Source: Chitinophagaceae bacterium
Lineage (GTDB): Bacteria; Bacteroidota; Bacteroidia; Chitinophagales; Chitinophagaceae
DNA length: 64,000 bases
Direction of reading: 5' to 3'
Assembly: GCA_017307755.1 (NCBI GenBank)
Contig: JAFKGQ010000019.1
Location: 129,001 to 193,000, forward strand
Made by a program: the position numbers and the translations under genes. Below are positions 1 through 9,282 of this stretch, in pieces. Each line of letters begins with the position of its first letter. Positions within the stretch are counted from its first letter, which is position 1. A model generated the notes under the pieces. The model was given only the letters and a program-made list of their open reading frames with translations. It had not been told where the DNA came from and made no database searches.

Positions 1-109
1 AACTCTTGTCGCAAAAGAAGTCGCCCGCTGTATCGTTTCCGGATAGAGCAGTGGCGGAGGCGTAGGGTCATCTTCAAAAAGTATCCAGAATTGATGCGCA
101 ACTTACAGC

Positions 110-883
110 ATGAAGCGGCTTTTTTACCTGCTGTCTATAGCATCGCTGTTTCCCTTTTTTGCTATGGGGCAGGAAGACTATGAGATACAGGTATATGCAT
201 CTCCTACTGTGGCCAAGGGCAGCACGATGATAGAGTTGCACAGCAATTTTACGAATGACGGATCAAGGGTCATCCAAAGCAAGGTATTGCCTACCAACCA
301 CGTCCTGCACGAAACGATCGAGATCACCCATGGCTGGACCACCTGGTTCGAAACGGGTTTTTACATATTCAACAGCATCGGGAATGACAACCGCACCACT
401 TATGTGGGCAGCCATATCCGTCCGAGGGTCATGGTCCCCACATCCTGGGGATGGCCGGTGGGGGTCAGTCTTTCGCTGGAAGCGGGCTATCAGAAAAGGG
501 ATTTTAGCGAGGACGACTGGAGCCTGGAAATAAGACCAATCGTCGACAAACAGCTGGGAAAATTCTATATTTCTTTCAATCCCACGTTTGACAAATCCTT
601 TCATGGAGTGAATAAGAACGCCGGCTATGTCTTTTCCCCCAATCTGAAAGCGTCCTACAATGTGACAAAGATCGTCGCGGCGGGATTCGAATATTATGGT
701 TCGCTGGGAACTCTCAATCATTTTGCCCCTTATCAAAGCCAGCAACAACAACTGTTTGCAGCCCTGGACCTGGACTGGTCCCCCGACTGGGAGTTAAACA
801 TAGGCTATGGCCTGGGGTTTACGCGCAGCTCGGACAACGATATCTTTAAGATCATCCTGGGCTACCGATTTCACAAAAAATAG
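110..883 (+). CDS. Secreted outer-membrane barrel-like protein, function unknown
   Basis: 257 aa. Residues 1-20 form a signal peptide (Lys-Arg, hydrophobic core, cleavage near AMG-Q). The rest alternates polar and aromatic or hydrophobic residues in short strands, and the last strands (around WELNIGYGLGF and FKIILGYRF) look like amphipathic beta strands of an outer-membrane barrel. No catalytic motif was recognised. The ATG follows a non-coding stretch and there is no clear promoter. It lies 63 bp before the thioredoxin gene on the same strand, so it may be linked to the redox cluster that follows, but nothing proves this. Barrel call is by pattern only. Confidence 0.6.
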   Translation: MKRLFYLLSIASLFPFFAMGQEDYEIQVYASPTVAKGSTMIELHSNFTNDGSRVIQSKVLPTNHVLHETIEITHGWTTWFETGFYIFNSIGNDNRTTYVGSHIRPRVMVPTSWGWPVGVSLSLEAGYQKRDFSEDDWSLEIRPIVDKQLGKFYISFNPTFDKSFHGVNKNAGYVFSPNLKASYNVTKIVAAGFEYYGSLGTLNHFAPYQSQQQQLFAALDLDWSPDWELNIGYGLGFTRSSDNDIFKIILGYRFHKK

Positions 884-946
884 GCTTTAACACAACCTAA
901 ACAAGCATTCCGGCGTAATTAACGTTAAAACACTAAACTCGAATTA

Positions 947-1393
947 ATGCTAAAGCTCCTCTGTTTCCTCTGTCTGACCATATACGCTCCGCCGCAATGG
1001 CACGTCAACATGCAGGAAGCTATGGATATAGCACAGAAGGAACACCGGTACATCCTGCTGAACTTCTCGGGCAGCGACTGGTGTGGCCCCTGCATTCTTT
1101 TGCGCAGGGACGTACTTGATGCTCCTGTCTTTACAGCTTTTGCCGACACGACCCTGGTGCTGGTGAATGCCGACTTCCCAAGGATGAAAAAGCATCAGCT
1201 CTCTAAAGAACAACAAGAGCAGAACGATCATCTGGCCGACCAGTATAATCCCCGGGGTAAATTTCCACTGACCTTATTATTGAATGCTGATGGAAAAGTA
1301 ATGCAACAATGGGAAGGCAATCCATCGTTGACCCCGGCCGAATTCAGGGCCCGGATAAGGTCGGCCATTGATGCAGATAAAAGCCTTAAGTAA
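947..1393 (+). CDS. Periplasmic thioredoxin-family protein
   Basis: 148 aa thioredoxin fold. A short N-terminal hydrophobic stretch (about residues 1-14) suggests export. The redox motif W-C-G-P-C is at residues 45-49, as in classical thioredoxins; the later strand LTLLLNADGKV and a W-E-G turn fit the thioredoxin_7/DUF255-like group. It probably keeps exported cysteines or a cofactor-bearing partner reduced. It is the first gene of a tight set with apbE, a DUF4266 lipoprotein and a DUF3570 protein; this order recurs in Bacteroidota and some Proteobacteria, which suggests one shared function. Confidence 0.85.
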   Translation: MLKLLCFLCLTIYAPPQWHVNMQEAMDIAQKEHRYILLNFSGSDWCGPCILLRRDVLDAPVFTAFADTTLVLVNADFPRMKKHQLSKEQQEQNDHLADQYNPRGKFPLTLLLNADGKVMQQWEGNPSLTPAEFRARIRSAIDADKSLK

Positions 1394-1400
1394 GAAAGCT

Positions 1401-2342
1401 ATGCGGCAAGAGGTGTTTAAAAGATCGATGAAATTGATGGGCAATCACTTCGAACTCAGCGTGGTGGCAGAAGAAAAGACGTGGGCGGAAGAAAGGATCA
1501 TGGCCGGTGTCAGGGAAATTCAACGGATAGAAAAACTACTCACCACGTATGACGAGTGCAGCGAAACAAGCCTGATCAATGCCCATGCGGGGTCAACACC
1601 TGTCGCAGTAAGCCGTGAAACCTACGACCTTATCGAACGCTCCATCCGCATCTCCAACATCACCCAGGGTGCTTTTGATATCACCTATGGCGCTGTAGAC
1701 AGGCGGTTGTGGAATTTTGATACTACACTCCGGCGTCTTCCTGATAAAGCCACTGCCAGGCAAATGGTACGACTGATCAATTATAAGAATATTATCCTCG
1801 ATAAAGAAAAAAGCACGGTGTTGCTGAAAGAAAAAGGGATGCGCATCGGCTTTGGCGGTATTGGGAAAGGGTATGCGGCAGAGCGAGCCAAGACGATCAT
1901 GCGACAGATGGGTGTCACCAGCGGAGTGGTCAATGCATCCGGCGACCTTGTTGCCTGGGGCTTTCAGCCGGACGGAAAACCCTGGACCGTCGGGATCGTC
2001 AATCCCAACGCTGCCGGTGAGATCTTTTCCTGGCTGAGCGTCACCGACATGGCGCTGGCCACCTCGGGAAATTATGAGAAATATATCATCATCGACGGCA
2101 AACGCTATTCTCATACCATTGATCCAAGAACGGGTCTGCCCGTCACGGGTATAAAAAGCGTCACCATCCTATGCCCGAACGCGGAGATTGCCGACGCCAT
2201 GGCCACGCCTGTCATGATCATGGGGATCGGGGCGGGGCTGGACATGATCCGCCAGATGAGGGATATTGAAGCTATACTTATCGACGACAACGATAAAATT
2301 TATACGTCGGATCACATACACTTTTCCAAATACTACACATGA
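1401..2342 (+). CDS. apbE: FAD:protein FMN transferase (ApbE family)
   Basis: 313 aa from the ATG at 1401; earlier TTG/ATG codons at 1368 and 1371 would overlap the thioredoxin gene and are less likely. ApbE enzymes move FMN from FAD onto Thr or Ser of exported redox proteins, using Mg. Family motifs seen: LMGNHFELSV at the start, GGIGKGYA, NASGDLVAWG, the IDPRTGLPV segment, and ADAMATPV, which carries the metal-binding Asp and Thr. No signal peptide or lipobox is present, which is unusual since many ApbE proteins are exported. No obvious D-x-x-[AS]-T flavinylation site was seen in the neighbours, so the acceptor is unknown. Overlaps the next gene by ATGA. Confidence 0.9.
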   Translation: MRQEVFKRSMKLMGNHFELSVVAEEKTWAEERIMAGVREIQRIEKLLTTYDECSETSLINAHAGSTPVAVSRETYDLIERSIRISNITQGAFDITYGAVDRRLWNFDTTLRRLPDKATARQMVRLINYKNIILDKEKSTVLLKEKGMRIGFGGIGKGYAAERAKTIMRQMGVTSGVVNASGDLVAWGFQPDGKPWTVGIVNPNAAGEIFSWLSVTDMALATSGNYEKYIIIDGKRYSHTIDPRTGLPVTGIKSVTILCPNAEIADAMATPVMIMGIGAGLDMIRQMRDIEAILIDDNDKIYTSDHIHFSKYYT

Positions 2343-2563
2343 AAAAACAGATCTTTTTATGGTGCTTGTCTGCTTCGCTGGGCAGCGGAGCCATGACAGC
2401 CTGCACACCCGTAAAGGAATATCAGAAGAACAAGCTGAACGACTCGGAAATGAGTCTTTCCAGCCGCAAGGTGGAAAAGAACGAGCTGAACTTCCAATCC
2501 TACAGGGAAGGGGCCTCCGGCGCCAATGGCGGTAAAACAGGAGGCGGGTGCGGTTGTAATTAA
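2339..2563 (+). CDS. DUF4266 small cysteine-ended lipoprotein
   Basis: 74 aa. Lys-Lys start, hydrophobic stretch and a lipobox-like AMTAC with Cys22 suggest a lipoprotein. The body (VKEYQKNKLNDSEM) matches the DUF4266 pattern of short exported proteins, and the C-terminus ends in a glycine-rich GGGCGCN with Cys71 and Cys73. Function is not established. It overlaps the ApbE stop by 4 nt and precedes the DUF3570 gene by 20 nt, so the four genes are surely co-transcribed. The paired C-terminal cysteines next to a thioredoxin invite a metal-binding or thiol-redox role, but this is inference. Confidence 0.8.
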   Translation: MKKQIFLWCLSASLGSGAMTACTPVKEYQKNKLNDSEMSLSSRKVEKNELNFQSYREGASGANGGKTGGGCGCN

Positions 2564-2583
2564 TTATTTATCAATAGACACTC

Positions 2584-3792
2584 ATGAAAAAGATCTGTCT
2601 GACCGTCATAGGGATGTACCTGATGCTGCTGCATGCTTTTTCTCAGATCGCGAAAGACACGGCGGCATATAAACCCAGGAAACTGCGATTGGATGAGATC
2701 AACCTGGTATCCAGCTACTACACGCAGACCGGGGACCATTCCGCCATACAAGGGGGCATCGGCTCGGAAAAGGTGACGGACTTTGCCAACGGCCTCGAAG
2801 TAAAATGGGTGGGATGGGATGCGCACGAACGAAAAAATACCCTTACGGCCGGCATCGGCGTCGATCACCATACAGCCGCATCTCAGGCATATATATCCAA
2901 GACAGGCGCATCCCGCCGGACGGATGGAATGCGCATCTATCCTTCCCTGGACTGGACGCGGGAGAACGAAAAGAAAGGCACGTCTCTGAGCCTGGGCGCC
3001 TACTATTCGAACGAGTTCAACTACCAATCCATGGGTCTCAGTGCCGGTGGTACGATAAAAACAAAACACAACGGTGAATTCGGGTTAAAGCTCAGCAGCT
3101 ATTTCGACCAGGTGAAACTGATCTTCCCTTCCGAGTTTGAGCCGGCCTATCCCCTGGCAGGAGGCGGCCGTAATGAAAGAGAGCATCCGGCCTATGGGTC
3201 CAGTCCCCGACAGACCTATACGGCATCCTTCTCTTTTTCCCAAATCATCAATACCCGGCTGCAGGCCAGCCTCTTGCTTGACCTGGTGGAACAGCATGGA
3301 TATCTCGGTCTGCCGTTCCACAGGGTATATTTCACTGACCTGACCGATGCCGTTGAAAACCTGCCCTCCAACAGGTTCAAACTGCCGCTGGGTCTTCGGC
3401 TCAACTACTTCCTGGGCGACAAAGTGATCCTGCGCAGCTATTACCGGTGGTATATCGATGACTGGGGCATACGTTCACATACCGCCAGCCTGGAAGTCCC
3501 CGTGAAAATAACGCCCTTTTTCTCCGTGTCCCCGTTTTACCGGTACTACATCCAAACCGCGTCGGATTATTTCGCGCCCTATGCACAGCATCTTAAAACA
3601 GACCAATACTACACCAGCAATTATGCCCTTTCCGCCTTCTCCAGCAATTTCTTTGGCGCCGGCATCCGCCTGGCCCCCCCTAATGGGGTATTCGGCACCC
3701 ATCTGAACTCCCTGGAGATACGTTATGGACATTATACACAGACAACAGACCTGATTTCTGACGTTATTTCCTTACACTTGCAGTTCAGGTAA
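2584..3792 (+). CDS. DUF3570 outer-membrane protein
   Basis: 402 aa. Signal peptide 1-21 (cleavage near AFS-Q). The mature part is rich in Tyr, Ser and Asn with alternating strands across its whole length and ends LISDVISLHLQFR, with an aromatic-basic terminus like outer-membrane barrels. It matches the DUF3570 family by length, opening segment (LRLDEINLVSSYY) and its usual partner DUF4266. Likely an outer-membrane partner of the small lipoprotein. Substrate unknown. Confidence 0.8.
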   Translation: MKKICLTVIGMYLMLLHAFSQIAKDTAAYKPRKLRLDEINLVSSYYTQTGDHSAIQGGIGSEKVTDFANGLEVKWVGWDAHERKNTLTAGIGVDHHTAASQAYISKTGASRRTDGMRIYPSLDWTRENEKKGTSLSLGAYYSNEFNYQSMGLSAGGTIKTKHNGEFGLKLSSYFDQVKLIFPSEFEPAYPLAGGGRNEREHPAYGSSPRQTYTASFSFSQIINTRLQASLLLDLVEQHGYLGLPFHRVYFTDLTDAVENLPSNRFKLPLGLRLNYFLGDKVILRSYYRWYIDDWGIRSHTASLEVPVKITPFFSVSPFYRYYIQTASDYFAPYAQHLKTDQYYTSNYALSAFSSNFFGAGIRLAPPNGVFGTHLNSLEIRYGHYTQTTDLISDVISLHLQFR

Positions 3793-3801
3793 ATCACGCC
3801 A

Positions 3802-4638
3802 TTGGAACACCAGATACCAACAAAGAATAAGATCGGTCCGGAAAAGCATATCAAAGTAGAGCCTTTCCGGAAAGGCGTGCTCGTCACCCCTCCCCATAAA
3901 CATAAACAGTACTTCGAGATCGTATTCCTGTCACATGGCAGCGGATACCACTGGATCGATGGGCATCGTTACGAAATTAAACCGCCGGTGTTCTTTTTTA
4001 TCAATCGTGAACAAGTGCATTATTGGGAATTGCAGAACGAGCCGGATGGATATGTCATCATCCTCAAGAACACCTTTCTTCAGCAAAGCCGTGACGAGTC
4101 ACTAAAACAACTGCTGCACCTCATCTGGCATGCCAACTGTCTTTATCTGGACAATGCCGATGACCTTGCCGCCCTGTTCCCTCTCCTGGTATCGCTTGCC
4201 GGTTCCCCCACTCCCTATGAGTATCATAGCATCGACGGTCTGCTCAAAAGCCTTATAGCCCTTCTGCTTGAAAAAGGCCGCCACACTTTTCTTCATGCCG
4301 GCGTACAAACACAACTCTATGCCCGTCTCATCGACCTGCTGCTCACCCGCCCGAATATACAGCGGAAGGTCGGCATGTTGGCTGAAGAGTTGAACACGAC
4401 CCCGCAAAATCTCAATGCAGCCTGTCGAAAGGCGGTATTCCTCAGCGCCAGCGAGGTAGTGGACCAGTTTATCATGGGAGAAGCACGCCGTCTCCTTCTT
4501 TATACAGATAGCCATGTCGGCGAGATCGCCTACCGGCTCAGTTTTAAAGACCCCTCCTATTTTATAAAATTTTTTAAAACCCACGAACAGCTGACGCCCG
4601 AAGCCTTCAGAAAACAGCATTTTCAAAATCACCATTAA
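3802..4638 (+). CDS. AraC-family transcriptional regulator with cupin sensor
   Basis: 278 aa; the start used is TTG at 3802, 10 nt after the DUF3570 stop, so an alternative start slightly downstream is possible. The N-terminal part (about residues 30-100) has the HKHKQYFEIVFL signature of the AraC-type cupin ligand pocket. The C-terminal 90 residues hold two helix-turn-helix units (VGMLAEELNTTPQNLNAACRK and VGEIAYRLSFKDPSYFIKFFK) and the family ending LTPEAFRKQ. It sits just before an RND efflux operon in the same direction and may control it. Ligand unknown. Confidence 0.85.
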   Translation: MEHQIPTKNKIGPEKHIKVEPFRKGVLVTPPHKHKQYFEIVFLSHGSGYHWIDGHRYEIKPPVFFFINREQVHYWELQNEPDGYVIILKNTFLQQSRDESLKQLLHLIWHANCLYLDNADDLAALFPLLVSLAGSPTPYEYHSIDGLLKSLIALLLEKGRHTFLHAGVQTQLYARLIDLLLTRPNIQRKVGMLAEELNTTPQNLNAACRKAVFLSASEVVDQFIMGEARRLLLYTDSHVGEIAYRLSFKDPSYFIKFFKTHEQLTPEAFRKQHFQNHH

Positions 4639-4699
4639 TAAGGCCGTTTTCACCACCCCGTCTTGTATACCCTACCTATTTTGCATACAATTCTTTTAC

Positions 4700-6106
4700 A
4701 TGCGTATGCGCACACTATGTATTATTGGTCACCTGCGGGCTGCCCTCAGCTGCTGCGCCATGATCCTGGTAATCCCGTCCGCTCATTCCCAGTCAACGGC
4801 CCTTTCCATCCGGGAAGCGCTGACCCTCGTCCAAACCCGGCAGCCGGGTATCCAGGCCTTCAAGGAGCGGGCAACCGCGGTGGGTTATAATACCAACTTG
4901 GTTCGCAACACGCTGACACCCGACCTGACGGTGGGCTATCAGGCAAATTATGCCACCTACAATAATATCACTGGGATGAGTTATCCCAGTCTTGTCATGC
5001 CCATTTCCGGCCCCCCTAGCGCATCCAGCATCAATGACCCCGTCCCCGGCACAGCGCTTGCCGCCCTGGTGAAATGGACACCCTGGACCTTTGGACAACG
5101 GCAGGCCGCCATCGACAAAGCTGCCGCGCAGTATAAACTTGCCGGTTCGGAATATAATGATGCGCTCTTTCGAAGTCAGTATGCTGTCCTTCAGATCTAT
5201 CTCGATATCGTCTATCTCAGACGGCTGCTGACCAGTCTGCAGGCGGGTACGGATCGTATCCGCACCGCGCTGCGGCAATCCCTTGTTCTGGCAAAAGAAG
5301 GTCTGCGACCCGGCATCGACACGGTGCAATTCCAGGCAGCCCTTGCCCAGTCTGAGATCGACTTTCTCACCACCCAACGGACCTACCTAGGGCAGATGGT
5401 CGAACTCTCCCGGTTGACGGCCCTGCCGGGTGCGCCCGAAAACATCCTATTGACGGATACACTGGTTGCCTACAGGATACCCGTGTTCCCTGACACCACT
5501 GTCGCCTTTACCGGGAATCCAAAGTACCTTTTTTACAAGGCCAAACTCGACCTCTCTTTCTCTTTCTTCAAAGAGATCCAGCGGTCCTGGCGCCCACATC
5601 TCGACCTCTGGGCCAATGCTTATTCCCGTGGGTCCGGCGTGTCTGCCGGCGGTACCGTGAACAAATCCAACGGCTGGCAATTAGACCATAATAATTATGG
5701 TTTGGGTTTTCAGCTGAGCTTTCCCATCCTGCAATTTTCCCAGACGAACCTCTCCAAAAAACAATTCCGGTCCTATGTCAGAGCAGACCAGGCACAACTG
5801 GATCAGGTGTCGTTGGATCTTTCCAAACAGGCCGAAACGGTACGCATCAATCTCAGACAGGACAGGCTTATCGCAGAACATACGCCTGCCGTAACACAAG
5901 CGCAGCAGTTTGCATATAAAGGACTACAGCTCAGCTATCAGAATGGCCTGATCGATTACACCCGGCTGGAACAAGGACAATATGATCTTTTGAAGGCCGA
6001 GATCGCACAGGCAAGCGCCTATATCCAGGTGTGGCGATCGCTGCTGGATATGGCAGTCGTCACTGGTCAGCTCAACCTCTTCACCGAACAAGTCAGCCAA
6101 CCATGA
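4700..6106 (+). CDS. TolC-family outer-membrane efflux channel
   Basis: 468 aa. Signal peptide 1-31 (ends AHSQ). The mature protein has the TolC plan: two repeats of long helices (for example the QSLVLAKEGLRPGIDTVQFQAALAQ region and its counterpart near the C-terminus, GLQLSYQNGLIDYTRLEQGQ) flanking barrel strands. It is the outer-membrane exit duct of a tripartite pump with the next two genes; the stop overlaps the AcrB start by ATGA. Being first in the operon, and placed after an AraC regulator, it is probably the promoter-proximal gene. Confidence 0.9.
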   Translation: MRMRTLCIIGHLRAALSCCAMILVIPSAHSQSTALSIREALTLVQTRQPGIQAFKERATAVGYNTNLVRNTLTPDLTVGYQANYATYNNITGMSYPSLVMPISGPPSASSINDPVPGTALAALVKWTPWTFGQRQAAIDKAAAQYKLAGSEYNDALFRSQYAVLQIYLDIVYLRRLLTSLQAGTDRIRTALRQSLVLAKEGLRPGIDTVQFQAALAQSEIDFLTTQRTYLGQMVELSRLTALPGAPENILLTDTLVAYRIPVFPDTTVAFTGNPKYLFYKAKLDLSFSFFKEIQRSWRPHLDLWANAYSRGSGVSAGGTVNKSNGWQLDHNNYGLGFQLSFPILQFSQTNLSKKQFRSYVRADQAQLDQVSLDLSKQAETVRINLRQDRLIAEHTPAVTQAQQFAYKGLQLSYQNGLIDYTRLEQGQYDLLKAEIAQASAYIQVWRSLLDMAVVTGQLNLFTEQVSQP

Positions 6107-9100
6107 AGCTTATTCAATCGGCCCTTCGCCATCCCATTACGATACTGGTGTCTGTCCTGGCCATCGTCTTTTTTTCCTGGCTCGCCATCCGGAACTCCAA
6201 AATAGATATCTTCCCCCGTCTTGGTCTGCCTACGGTGTATGTCGCCCAACCTTACGGCGGACTTTCGCCCGAGCAAATGGAAGGTTTTATCACTTCCTAT
6301 TATGAATATCATTTCCTGTACATTACGGGGGTAAAATATGTGGACTCCAAAAGCATCCAGGGCGCCGCGCTTATAAAGATCGAATTCAACGAAGGCACGG
6401 ACATGAGCCAGGCCATGGCGGAGGTGGTGGGGTATGTCAACAGGTCGCGTGCCTTTATGCCGCCGGGTACCGTCCCGCCCTTTATCACCCGCTTCGACGC
6501 AGGCAGTGTGTCCGTCGGTCAGTTGGTATTCAGCTCGGACACCCGCTCATTAGGTGAGATCTCCGATCTTGCCCTTTTCCGGGTCCGCCCCATGTTCTCT
6601 ACCCTGCCCGGCGTATCGGCCCCTCCTCCCTTCGGCGGTAACCAAAAGACGGTGCTGATCACGGTAGACCCTGCCCGGCTACGCAGCTATAACCTTTCGG
6701 CAGACCAGGTCGTGCAGTCATTGGTGAAGTTCAATACCATCGCCCCCGCCGGCAATGTCCGCATCGGTGACACAACCTATATCACTCCTCAGAACAGCGT
6801 CATCGAAGCCCTTCAGGACCTACAGAACACGCCCCTGCAATTAGTCAGCGGCCCGGCAGTATATGTCCGGGACATCGCCACCGTCAGCATGGGCGCGGAT
6901 GTGACCACCAGCTATGCGCTGATCAATGGCAAACGCTCTGTTTATATCCCCGTGACCAAACGGGCGGATGCCTCCACCTGGGATGTTGTACAACGCGTCA
7001 AAGCCGCCTTGCCGGACATGCAGGCAGCAATACCTCCTGATATCAAAGTGACCTATGCCTTCGACCAGTCGGGCTATGTCATCAATTCATTGAAGAGCCT
7101 GCTGATCGAAGGTGGTCTTGGCGCAATCCTCACGGGGCTGGTGGTCTTGCTGTTCCTCCGCGACAGACGCAGCGCCCTCATCGTAGTATTGACGATCCCT
7201 CTGGCCTTGCTGACCGCCGCAACCGCCCTCTATCTTACGGGACAGACGATCAATATCATGACCCTGGGCGGACTGGCCTTGTCAGTCGGTATCCTGGTGG
7301 ATGAAGCCACCGTCACCATCGAAAATATCCACCGCCACCAGGAATCTAATATCTGTCCTTCGGACAACGAACCTCCGGTTCGTTCGGGGAAATCCAAAGC
7401 GAGAGCCATCGCGGATGCCTGTAAAGAGATCGCAGCGCCCAAATTGCTGATCCTGCTGAGCGTCCTTATGGTCTTTGTACCATCGCTGTTCATGAACGGC
7501 GTACCCAAGGCGATGTTCCTGCCTTTGTCGCTGGCGGTGGGGTTTGCCATGATCGCCTCTTTTTTATTGTCTCAGACATTTGTGCCTGTGGTCGCCAACT
7601 GGTGGTTGAGAAAGCAAACCTTGCAAAAAGCTTCCAGCCGCTTCGATCGCCTCAAAGCCCGCTATACCCATTTCGGCCAAAAACACGGACATAGCTATAT
7701 CCTAATCGCCAGCCTCTTCCTTATCCTTTCCATAAGCCTTGCCGTCTGGCTGTTCTTCACCATCGGGACCGAGCTTTTCCCTCCCAGCGACAGCGGCCAG
7801 ACACAAGTACGTCTGCGTTTGCCCGTCGGCACCCGGTTTGAAAGGACGGAGGATGCCACCCGCAAGCTGCTAAACCTCACGGAACACATCGCGGGAAAGA
7901 ATAATGTAGAGATCACCTCCGCCTTTGTTGGTACGCAGCCTTCCAGCTATCCCGTAAACTATATCCATCTATGGACCAGCGGGCCCCACGAGTCCGTCAC
8001 AAAGATCAAGCTCAGGCGGAGCGCCATTCCCATCGAAACTTTCCGTGAACAGCTGCGGGCGGTCACAGCCAGGGAAATGCCGGAAGCACAGTTGTCTTTT
8101 GAGCCGGGGGACATTGCCGAACAGGTGCTCAACCTTGGGAATACCAATCCCGTGGAGATTGCGGTGGTAGACCGCAACATGACCGAGGGTCAGAAGATCG
8201 CCCGGCAACTATTACAAAAGCTTTCGAACATACCTCACCTGCGGGATGTACAAATTGCCTCTCCGTTGAATTATCCGGCTATCCGTCTGGATATCGACCG
8301 GGTAAAGGCCGGTCAGTTGGGCATATCCGGGGAACAGATAGCAAAAAGTACGGTGACGGCCACTTCCTCCAGCCGATTTATCACACCCAGCTATTGGCTT
8401 GACAAGACCACCGGTACGGCCTACCAGGTACAAGTGCAATATCCTGAATACAGCATGAATAGTACGGGCGCATTAGAGACGGTGCCTGTGTCATCAGGCG
8501 CTGGGGGCACCCACTATCTCGGAGAGGTTGCGCATTTGACACAAACTACTATGGCCGGCGAGTATGACCGGCTCAACCAACAGCGTTATATCACCATCAC
8601 GGCCAATATCCATGCAGCGGCGGCCGGCAGTACCTTCCGGCAAGTGCAATCGGCTATCGCAGCGCTGGGCAAACTCCCTACCGGCGTTAAAATATTGCTG
8701 CGTGGTCAGCCGGAGCTTTTACAACAGACGCTGCAAAACCTTCAGTTTGGTCTGCTTATCGCGGTAGTAGCCATTTTCCTTACCATGTCCGTCTATTTTC
8801 AATCTTTTCGTGCGGCCTTTGCCATTCTCGCCGTGATACCCGCGGTTGTTGCGGGTGCGCTGACCTTATTGTATGTCATGGGGCATTCTCTCAATATCCA
8901 ATCTTATATGGGAATGATCATGGCAACGGGCGTCTCGATCGCTAATGCGGTGCTTTTTATTACGCAGGCTGAAAAGGCGCGAAAGGAGGCTATCCCATCC
9001 CCGCATATATATGCCGCCGAAGCGCGTCTCCGGCCTATTCTGATGACCAGCGCAGCCATGATCGCGGGCATGATCCCGATGGCCATCGGTTTTACGGCAG

Positions 9101-9282
9101 GCGGGGACCAGACCTCCTCCCTGGGCATTGCCGTCATCGGGGGTTTGATCTTCTCCACGCTGAGCGTTTTGTTCTTTCTGCCTTATCTCTACCAATGGAT
9201 CCTCGGCAGAAAAGCATATCATTTTGTATCCTTAGACCCGGACGATATAAACAGTAAAAATTATGATGTCCCTACGACATAG
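6103..9282 (+). CDS. RND multidrug efflux permease (AcrB/CusA superfamily)
   Basis: 1059 aa from the ATG at 6103, which overlaps the TolC stop (an upstream in-frame start at 6031 would lie far inside TolC). Proton-driven inner-membrane pump. Visible: N-terminal TM1 (ITILVSVLAIVFFSWLAI), the large periplasmic loop, the TM2-6 block after residue 350, the proton-relay TM4 motif LSVGILVDEATVTIEN with Asp-Glu in place of the Asp-Asp of AcrB, and a second TM block from about residue 880. Length fits the family. The substrate class cannot be read from sequence; no CusA methionine cluster was noticed. Confidence 0.92.
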   Translation: MKLIQSALRHPITILVSVLAIVFFSWLAIRNSKIDIFPRLGLPTVYVAQPYGGLSPEQMEGFITSYYEYHFLYITGVKYVDSKSIQGAALIKIEFNEGTDMSQAMAEVVGYVNRSRAFMPPGTVPPFITRFDAGSVSVGQLVFSSDTRSLGEISDLALFRVRPMFSTLPGVSAPPPFGGNQKTVLITVDPARLRSYNLSADQVVQSLVKFNTIAPAGNVRIGDTTYITPQNSVIEALQDLQNTPLQLVSGPAVYVRDIATVSMGADVTTSYALINGKRSVYIPVTKRADASTWDVVQRVKAALPDMQAAIPPDIKVTYAFDQSGYVINSLKSLLIEGGLGAILTGLVVLLFLRDRRSALIVVLTIPLALLTAATALYLTGQTINIMTLGGLALSVGILVDEATVTIENIHRHQESNICPSDNEPPVRSGKSKARAIADACKEIAAPKLLILLSVLMVFVPSLFMNGVPKAMFLPLSLAVGFAMIASFLLSQTFVPVVANWWLRKQTLQKASSRFDRLKARYTHFGQKHGHSYILIASLFLILSISLAVWLFFTIGTELFPPSDSGQTQVRLRLPVGTRFERTEDATRKLLNLTEHIAGKNNVEITSAFVGTQPSSYPVNYIHLWTSGPHESVTKIKLRRSAIPIETFREQLRAVTAREMPEAQLSFEPGDIAEQVLNLGNTNPVEIAVVDRNMTEGQKIARQLLQKLSNIPHLRDVQIASPLNYPAIRLDIDRVKAGQLGISGEQIAKSTVTATSSSRFITPSYWLDKTTGTAYQVQVQYPEYSMNSTGALETVPVSSGAGGTHYLGEVAHLTQTTMAGEYDRLNQQRYITITANIHAAAAGSTFRQVQSAIAALGKLPTGVKILLRGQPELLQQTLQNLQFGLLIAVVAIFLTMSVYFQSFRAAFAILAVIPAVVAGALTLLYVMGHSLNIQSYMGMIMATGVSIANAVLFITQAEKARKEAIPSPHIYAAEARLRPILMTSAAMIAGMIPMAIGFTAGGDQTSSLGIAVIGGLIFSTLSVLFFLPYLYQWILGRKAYHFVSLDPDDINSKNYDVPTT

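Noticed and set aside
1..109. Possible 3' end of a gene before the first CDS
   Set aside because: Frames 1 and 2 are open for a short part, but no frame gives a recognisable C-terminus, and the stretch is too short to judge.
263..751. Long open frames antisense to clear genes (for example 263-751, 33456-34433, 35189-36112)
   Set aside because: They lie opposite genes with strong family motifs, have odd amino-acid make-up and no family match, so they are shadows of high-GC coding.
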